Program-made: the position numbers and the translations under genes | Shown: positions 41,457 to 47,169 of the stretch, in pieces | How positions within the stretch are numbered: position 1 is the stretch's first letter | Layout: every line of letters starts with the position of its first letter | NCBI GenBank assembly: GCA_003427395.1 | Contig: BFEA01000376.1 | Location: 609,673-656,841, forward strand | DNA length: 47,169 nt | DNA from: Chara braunii | Lineage: Eukaryota > Streptophyta > Charophyceae > Charales > Characeae | Direction of reading: 5' to 3' | Notes under the pieces: model-generated | The model's database searches: none | Told to the model about the DNA's origin: nothing | The model's input: the letters and a program-made list of their open reading frames with translations, nothing else

Positions 41457-41894
41457 TCACTTGGGATTTGCTCTTTTCTCTAGTAATACTGCGCGTTCAT
41501 TTCCCAAAGCATCATCGACCACAAAGAGATCAGCCTTCCACTCAGTCCATTTGCATTGGGACCGTCGCCAGCCTAACCCAAGGACAGCGTTGGAAGGGCA
41601 CTTGTCAAGTACATAGAAGTTGAGTGCATGTGTCACCGTCTTATCTTTGTCAAAGGTAGTGCGCACACCTTGAAGCGCACGTGTAGAGGAGACGATTTCG
41701 TTGTTGCCTACTTGGGTCTGAGAAGGGGCCTGCAACTCCACTTGCCTCATTCCGAAGTCGACCTTGCGTACCGCGTTTTGAGACATGAAGAAAGTAGTTG
41801 CGCCACAATCAACCAAAACACAGAGGTAGTGGTGGTTAATGAGAAGCTTGAAGAAGATTAATTTCGTTGTTCCTTGAGCACGCCGCTGTTTCAT
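41457..41894 (-). pseudogene. aspartic protease region of the second gypsy element
   Basis: YLCVLVDCGATTFFMSQNAV is the retropepsin core with D-C-G in place of D-S/T-G. AVLGLGWRRSQCKWTEW occupies the conserved block normally ending D-W. The triad change suggests loss of activity; Cys at this site arises from a single base change of Ser. Between here and the RT frame is a Pro/Ser/Thr-rich linker (41,460-41,211). Confidence 0.7.
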
Positions 41895-42072
41895 CTCTGC
41901 CCAATGCTCAAGGTGGTAGTGGAAGTTAAACTTATCGGACTCCTTTCAAGGCTCATCATAGAGTACATAACATGTGTCAACCTTAGAATCAGAAGATGAA
42001 AGGGCTTCCAGAGAGGATTGTTGATTTGCATTAGGTTCAGTCTCCCATGGGTAGAAGGTGATGATGCCAACT

Positions 42073-42462
42073 CTACGTCCGATTCGGGTTTCCCTGCAGC
42101 CTATAACAACTTTGGACTTTATGGTTGGGTTTTAGGCAATGCAGGCAAACTCTCTTCTTGATCCTAGCCTTCCATTCACTTTCGTTGATCCAGAGGTCCA
42201 GCCCAGGTCTTGTTGCAGCGTCCTCCGGCTTGGTTGGGATCGTGGCTCTCTTGGGGAGTGGAACATAGTTCTTCCCTAAATTTCGGTTTGGTCCTTTCAC
42301 ATCGGCAGACTTTTTAAAGGCATTAAGTTTCTCTTCATCATTGTTAATATCATATTTATGGGTTAAAGATGAACAAACTGTATCACAGTCCTGCTCTTGA
42401 TCGTCATCAAGAGTGGGTTCATCTGCATAGGCCTCCTCATCAGCCTCTTGCAGGTCATGCAC
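42073..42462 (-). pseudogene. gag C-terminal part with CCHC knuckle, second gypsy element
   Basis: An acidic segment (DDDQEQDCDTVCSS) is followed by PGLDLWINESEWKARI and the zinc knuckle CLHCLKPNHKVQSC (C-x2-C-x4-H-x4-C). The N-terminal capsid-like part is absent between this and the LTR. Confidence 0.75.
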
Positions 42463-43436
42463 AACAAAGCGGTTGCTGCCTCTAAACCACTTGCTGCCTA
42501 TAGGTTCTTGTTGCCTTCTCTGGAAACGAGGTTTTGTGTCTCAAGGATGACAACATCCTGTGTGAGGGAGAGTCAGTCCGTGTATCCAATGAGATCTCTG
42601 TCTGGGTGATGTGTGTAAGTAGTGGGAACCGCACCTTTCAGAACATCCATGCATGACTATGCAGTCATTTTCAACCCGGGAGTAGCAAAAAGTTTGCTTA
42701 CATACAATTGCAGGTTGTGCATGGTGCCCGACCACTTGCTTGCGCTTGAGATTGTTGCCTTATTCTAGCAGCAGCATCTGGATCTTTGTATTGTTTAATC
42801 ATTATCCCTTTTAGTATGGCCACTGTGTCTTCTTCGGCAACCACTCTCCTCCTCCTTATCTCCTCCCCTCCTATTCAAACAAGAAATAATAATAATTATG
42901 TTGAATGGCTGAACCAAAATCAATGTCTGAATCCCTCTTCTACTGCAGGCATCACATGAGGTCCACCATAGCCCTTGTCACCCTTCTTGCTCCTCCTTCC
43001 ACGGTCGAGGCTGTGGCGGACTACTAGGGCACTGGCCTGCTGTGCAAAGGACAACACAAAGCAGCTATGGCTGCTCTAGCTCAAGCCGCCATTCTTGTCT
43101 CTGCCTCAAAGCTTCCTGGTGTAGCTGTACCCAACGGAGCTTTCCAGATGCAGCGCCCACCCAGGTGATGAAGATGGCATCCACCATGCCAGGTAAGTAC
43201 CTCTGGCGCTCCTCCTTCCTAGTCCTGGTCTTCCTCCTCCTCCTGTCCTTGCTCCTCCCCAACAACCCTGCTTTGATGCTAGCGCTGCTCCAGCCAGTGC
43301 TCCAACGAGTGTGTCGCAAAACTTGCACACCAATAATGAGGAGCACCTCGCTCGTCCTTGCACACCAATAATGAGGAGCACCTCGCTCGTCCTGGAGATA
43401 TAGCGGCCTGCTTGCCTCTTGGCGAGTGACTTCCTA

Positions 43437-43439
43437 CAG

Positions 43440-43522
<83 letters not shown>

Positions 43523-43893
43523 TGGCTTCCCTACCACCGTTTGACATGGAGGTCTTCTTGTCTACGTACTGTCGAGCCTCGCTCCACCCCTCTATACATG
43601 CGCGATGTATACTTTTGTTTTCTAGGGGAAGATTCATTCTGGAGACTTCTTTTTTTTCTTTTTTGTAATGAGGACCATTTCTCGATTTATGTGTGTCGCT
43701 CCAATTGTGACGGATGCCCCAAGGACAGGCCCGTGGCTACAGGGGCATATACCAGATTTTTTTTGAAAACCCGTTTTGTGAAGTTGGTGCCCAAAACCCG
43801 TCGCATAACACACGTGCGTTGTATACGAGTACAACGCACCTTGTGTGTTGTATTCATATACAACGCACATGCGTTTTGTGACGGGGAAGACTG
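43437..43893. mobile_element. TA-flanked TIR element, copy B (457 bp)
   Basis: CAGTCTTC at the left end (43437-43444) and its complement GAAGACTG at the right (43886-43893), flanked by TA on both sides. The homologous LTR at 37,057-37,062 shows the single, empty CCTAGG site. Toward the right end lie palindromic blocks of ACAACGCAC type; read inward they resemble copy A at 1423-2056 (TCTTC, CCCG, then ACGC). The left part has been taken over by a CT microsatellite. No transposase. Confidence 0.75.
43442..43519. repeat. (CT)n microsatellite
   Basis: About 78 bp of CT repeats inside TIR element B. Confidence 0.95.
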
Positions 43894-44116
43894 TAGGCTG
43901 CGCGGCCTCCAAGCAACCGGTACCTCCTCCCATTCGGTGGGAAACATCATCGCAGACTCTGATATTGCATGTACAGGCCATAGACTCAGACTGGTTCGAC
44001 TGGTACTTGCCTAGACCTAGCCTACAGGCTACAACTATTGGGCCTCTAAAAATGTCATTGTCTTCTTCTGCTCGGCCTCGAGTACCCGACACATGTACCT
44101 CTACCTGGTGTGGTAC

Positions 44117-46317
44117 AAACCTTTTTTTTTTTTTTTTTTTTTTAACAAAACGCCCTGGTGCTGATAAGAGCAGACACCACTAGCACCTGGGGAGAGGCTC
44201 CATCTATTGGTGGGGAGCATCACCTGGGGGAAAACGGGTCCAGCGTCCCATATACAAAATGGAATTGGGGTATATCAAAACAGGATTGTGTGAAGTTCCT
44301 GCCAACATTGATTACCCTGGGGTCCAGGGGATTGACTGAGCAGGCTATTGGAGAGAGGGGGGAACCTCTTCGCCCTGAAACCGACGCCAGATCCCTGCTG
44401 CTACACACTAGTTCCTCCCTCCCCCTACCAATGAATACTTTGGAATCCAGGGTGGCATTACTCGGTGACCAGAGGATTGACTGTACAGGTTGCTGAGAGA
44501 TGGGCACCAAGACACCTGTTGCTGAGAAGATACAACTACCAGCCTGCCAGCCACCATCCTTCAGTCGTACAACTACCAGCCTGCCAGCATTGATTGCCCT
44601 GATTGTTAGGGGATTGAGTGAACAGGTGATATATCTATCTTGTGGATGAGTGACTATCTGATAAGCACTACCCGGGGGGCACCGGGAACGCTTATCTCGT
44701 TTTTGCCTTATCCAATGTTAGGTGAAGACTTCCATCAGGGCAAGGGGGTGAGGGGGAAATGGGTCTAGGAAATCGGACGGGGGTCTCATCGGGAAAGATG
44801 GATCCATATGAGTCCAGTCATTGAAAACAAGTTTGTAGTCTCTCGGGATTTCTTGTTTTGTTATAGCTGCCTGAACTCCGTCCACTCAATTTGAGCCATC
44901 CATCCCGATCTCCCCCTAACCACTCCGTGCGGAAACCCGTAATCGCCCTCTTAATATCCTGGTCCGTCTGAAAGATACCACCAATCTGATATTGAGCATT
45001 CTTGGCAAGGGTCTAACTGTGACTTAAGATCCCTCCATCTACGTCTTAGCTCTAATTGTACCAGCTCCCTTATTTGTTCTGTCAATTCGGGACTTTTGAT
45101 TTTAACTCCTTCCAAGACTAAGAGGCAGCGTTGCCACCAGAGCGGCCATAGGATGGATCGTCTACCCACGTTGTACAGATTGCTGGCATAAGTAGGGGCG
45201 TTTTCCAGTGCCGTCCTGTCAATATGGCCTGCCAAGACCATGGCCAAGGGATGTCCGGTATCATTCTCCTCCAGATGCGGTCCCACCACCGCCACGTCAG
45301 TAAGGCCACTGGGCACTACATAAAGATATGTTCAATGGTTTCATTTCTTTTTTGCATAGGGAAGGAAGACAGGCATTGGTGGCACCACGAGAGCGCTTTG
45401 CCTTTTTGTTTCAGGTGTGTGTGGTCAATTAGCCAAGCATTCGTCGGCAAGCAGCGATGAGCAATCTGCCATTGTAAGGAGGTAATTTTTGCCAGTCTTG
45501 CTTTGCTTCCATTAAACCACTTAATTGGCTTGAGGAGGGTCCGATCCACGTTTAAATGTTTAGCCCATATGTCGTTGATTTGGTCGATTAGCACTCTCTT
45601 GGGTCTGAGCAGCTTATACATGGATTTGGCAGATATGGTGTTGAGGTGGACCCTCTTTCCGGTTGCCGCTGCTTTTCCCTGGGTCGTCTGCCATTGCCAT
45701 TCCTAAGGATCAAAAGGCAGCTCATTTATTGGTGTTTGGGGAGAGAAGACGATCGAGTCCTTGCCCTTTTTGTAGCACACACACTCGAAGCACCTCAGTT
45801 TTATCCCGCCACTCAAAGGGGTTGCGGGAACCAAGAAGCTTCCCCCTTGGACCAATGTCGTAATACTCCACCAACACGTCCGATGTCCGTACAACCTGAA
45901 TCCGGCCAATCCGTGCCTTGTCCCCTGGTGTAGCGACCCAGTCCCCTTCCTCTAGGGTGGGGCCCCGATTGAGCACCCTGTACCAGGCGAGGGGGAGTGT
46001 CGCAATAACTGTTTCCAGATGCCTCTCTGTGTGATGACAGCAGCGGAGGGTGCCTTGAAGCTGGGATGTTGTTTTCCAGGCCTTCCTCTCATGGTCCCAC
46101 GGGTGCCCGACGTGGAGTATCCCATTCTTCACCCAGCCTTTTGAGGGGGCAGCTGAGCTGTTCAAAATTTGCCCATGATAAGGAGTAATCCACCTATTTC
46201 CGAAAAGTGGGTGTTGGTACACTTCCTCCCACCGCGCCGGTGCCTGTTTCTCGGGGAGGGGGAGCCTGCGCCAACTTTTAAATAACTAGGGCCAAATTGT
46301 ATCTGTTGTTTGGCCAT
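44117..46317 (-). mobile_element. 5'-truncated LINE inserted in the LTR, with 12-bp target duplication
   Basis: The insertion is flanked by identical CTGGTGTGGTAC at 44105-44116 and 46318-46329. The - strand copy ends in a 22-nt poly(A) (T run at 44122-44143). The other LTR shows the uninterrupted site near 37,262. Its 3' region (44,144-44,720) contains short internal repeats, including ACAACTACCAGCCTGCCAGC twice (44,531 and 44,569). The 5' end stops within ORF2, so only the last part of the element was copied. Confidence 0.9.
44951..46222 (-). pseudogene. LINE ORF2 C-terminal region (zf-RVT), broken
   Basis: The frame 46,222-45,722 gives WVATPGDKARIGRIQVVRTS and VEYYDIGPRGKLLGSRNP. After a stop, 45,621-45,316 gives LAKITSLQWQIAHRCLPTNA, then CHQCLSSFPMQKRNETIEHI, the zf-RVT knuckle (Cys-x2-Cys, then His-Ile-Phe). 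CPVALLTWRWWDRIW completes it in another frame. This is a different LINE lineage from the one at 17-25 kb, judging by the lack of close similarity in the knuckle region. Confidence 0.75.
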
Positions 46318-46671
46318 CTGGTGTGGTACCGGCCTACCTGCTACTTGAGTGTTTTTTCCGCTGCTTCAAGTGTCTGGGCCTCTTTCCCTGCCACTTGAAT
46401 GTTTTCCTCCGTTGCAGCCCTCAATGCCACGGCCACAGGTAATGCCACGGCCACAGGTAAGGACCGGTCCTTTGGGCCTTCCACATAGACAAGTACCTTC
46501 GCGGGTCACACATACAATCAAACCGACAAGCACTCAGACAAGCATGCAGACCAGCAAGCACGCACACACTCAGACATAAAAAAACTCAGCAGCAAGCTGG
46601 AAACTCAGCAAGGGATGCGTTCCATTGGCAGAACTCAGAAATCAGCTGTGTGTCTCTTTCCGTGTTTGGCA

Positions 46672-47169
46672 GGTCAATCTAAGCAAAATGTAGTCACTAC
46701 TGAAGGACATGTCGCCATCACTCAAAATAATGCAAATTGAAGAACACTAAGAATAGTGAATGGTTAACAATTATGATGGGAAAAGTTATCATCCCATCTC
46801 TCAACTTCATCATAGAATGTACAAGGCAAGCATTTTGCAAGCTGCCTCGACCCTCCACCTCCTTCACAGAAGACACTGTACAAGCCCCTGTAACACTTTC
46901 GTGCTCCAGCGACTAAAAGCAGGGAGCTGTGCTATCAATCGGCTGGGGCCCACAACAATTTTCAAAAATGAAAATCAGGACGCCGCATTGTCTGCTGCTG
47001 CGTAGCACTGTGTTCGGGTTCGGTGACCGAACCCAAACACGGGCCGAAAAACACCAAGCCCGAACGTAAATATATATTATCTTTTTTAATATTTTAATGT
47101 ATATTTGCAAATTGCGCTCTTTTAGTTCATAGTTATGTGACAATATATAATACACGGATAATAGGGCTG
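46672..47169. other. no gene recognised; GC-rich palindrome near the window end
   Basis: GGGTTCGGT / ACCGAACCC (47,016-47,034, one central base) lies in a stretch of CCGAAC-type motifs, as in subterminal regions of some plant hAT-like MITEs. No termini can be seen before the window ends. Confidence 0.45.

Larger units (their letters stand above)
36551..46671 (-). mobile_element. second chromodomain Ty3/gypsy element, with nested insertions
   Basis: On the - strand, from right to left: 5' LTR (42845-46671, invaded by two elements), a truncated gag, protease, RT, RNase H, integrase, chromodomain-like tail, 3' LTR (36551-37595). The LTRs begin TGCCAAACACGG (on -). Only about 0.8 kb separates the LTR from the gag knuckle's end, so gag has lost its N-terminal part. 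RT and RNase H are the best preserved pieces, each in one long frame. No clear target duplication was found. Confidence 0.85.
42845..46671 (-). repeat. 5' LTR of the second gypsy element, interrupted twice
   Basis: About 1.1-1.2 kb of LTR is split by a TA-flanked TIR element (43437-43893) and a LINE (44117-46317). A 35-bp unit (GCACACCAATAATGAGGAGC) is also duplicated at about 43,325-43,395. Confidence 0.8.

Noticed and set aside
41815-41835. GAGGTAGTGGTGGTTAA as a right end of a TTAA MITE
   Set aside because: It lies within the in-frame protease region of the second gypsy element (encoding INHHYL), which fits the protein context; no left end is nearby.

Overview
This window looks like nuclear DNA from a large, repeat-rich green-plant (streptophyte) genome. 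My best guess is a charophyte alga such as Chara. That is an inference from three things: chromodomain Ty3/gypsy elements and plant-type LINEs, insertions resembling plant mitochondrial tRNA genes and plastid 23S rRNA, and long stretches with no coding signal. There are no bacterial-style genes or operons. Most short reading frames are accidental or come from microsatellites.

Layout. 1-8.3 kb: intergenic or intronic DNA. It holds a 634-bp TA-flanked inverted-repeat element, a LINE 3' tail, a TTAA-flanked MITE and an organelle-DNA block (mitochondrial-type tRNA-Tyr and tRNA-Arg abutting the 5' end of plastid 23S rRNA). Two phase-0 exons (3677-3745 and 7011-7172) may belong to one host gene. 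8.3-17.3 kb: a complete but decayed chromodomain Ty3/gypsy element on the + strand, with ~1 kb LTRs and a 65-N assembly gap in its leader. About 17.5-25.4 kb: a near full-length, decayed LINE on the - strand (ORF1, endonuclease, reverse transcriptase, C-terminal zinc knuckle), interrupted by a 688-bp TTAA/TIR element. A rearranged U2 snRNA-like sequence lies just upstream of its 5' end in the same orientation. 25.8-36.5 kb: accessory DNA with minisatellites, two hammerhead-ribozyme-like motifs, more MITEs, a perfect 182-bp tandem duplication, homopolymers and a weak LINE remnant. 36.5-46.7 kb: a second chromodomain Ty3/gypsy element on the - strand. Its right-hand (5') LTR has been invaded by a TA-flanked TIR element with a long CT microsatellite and by a 5'-truncated LINE with a clear 12-bp target duplication. 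46.7-47.2 kb: no gene, with a GC-rich palindrome near the end.

The only candidate host gene is the two-exon fragment near the left end. Everything else is parasitic or derived from parasites. No autonomous element appears intact: frames are broken, and many stops in the first gypsy element look like CAG-to-TAG decay. The most interesting items are the paired hammerhead-like motifs with compensatory stem changes, the TTAA MITE family whose copies share one terminal motif, the chimeric mitochondrial/plastid insertion, and the duplicated U2-like sequence beside a LINE 5' end.
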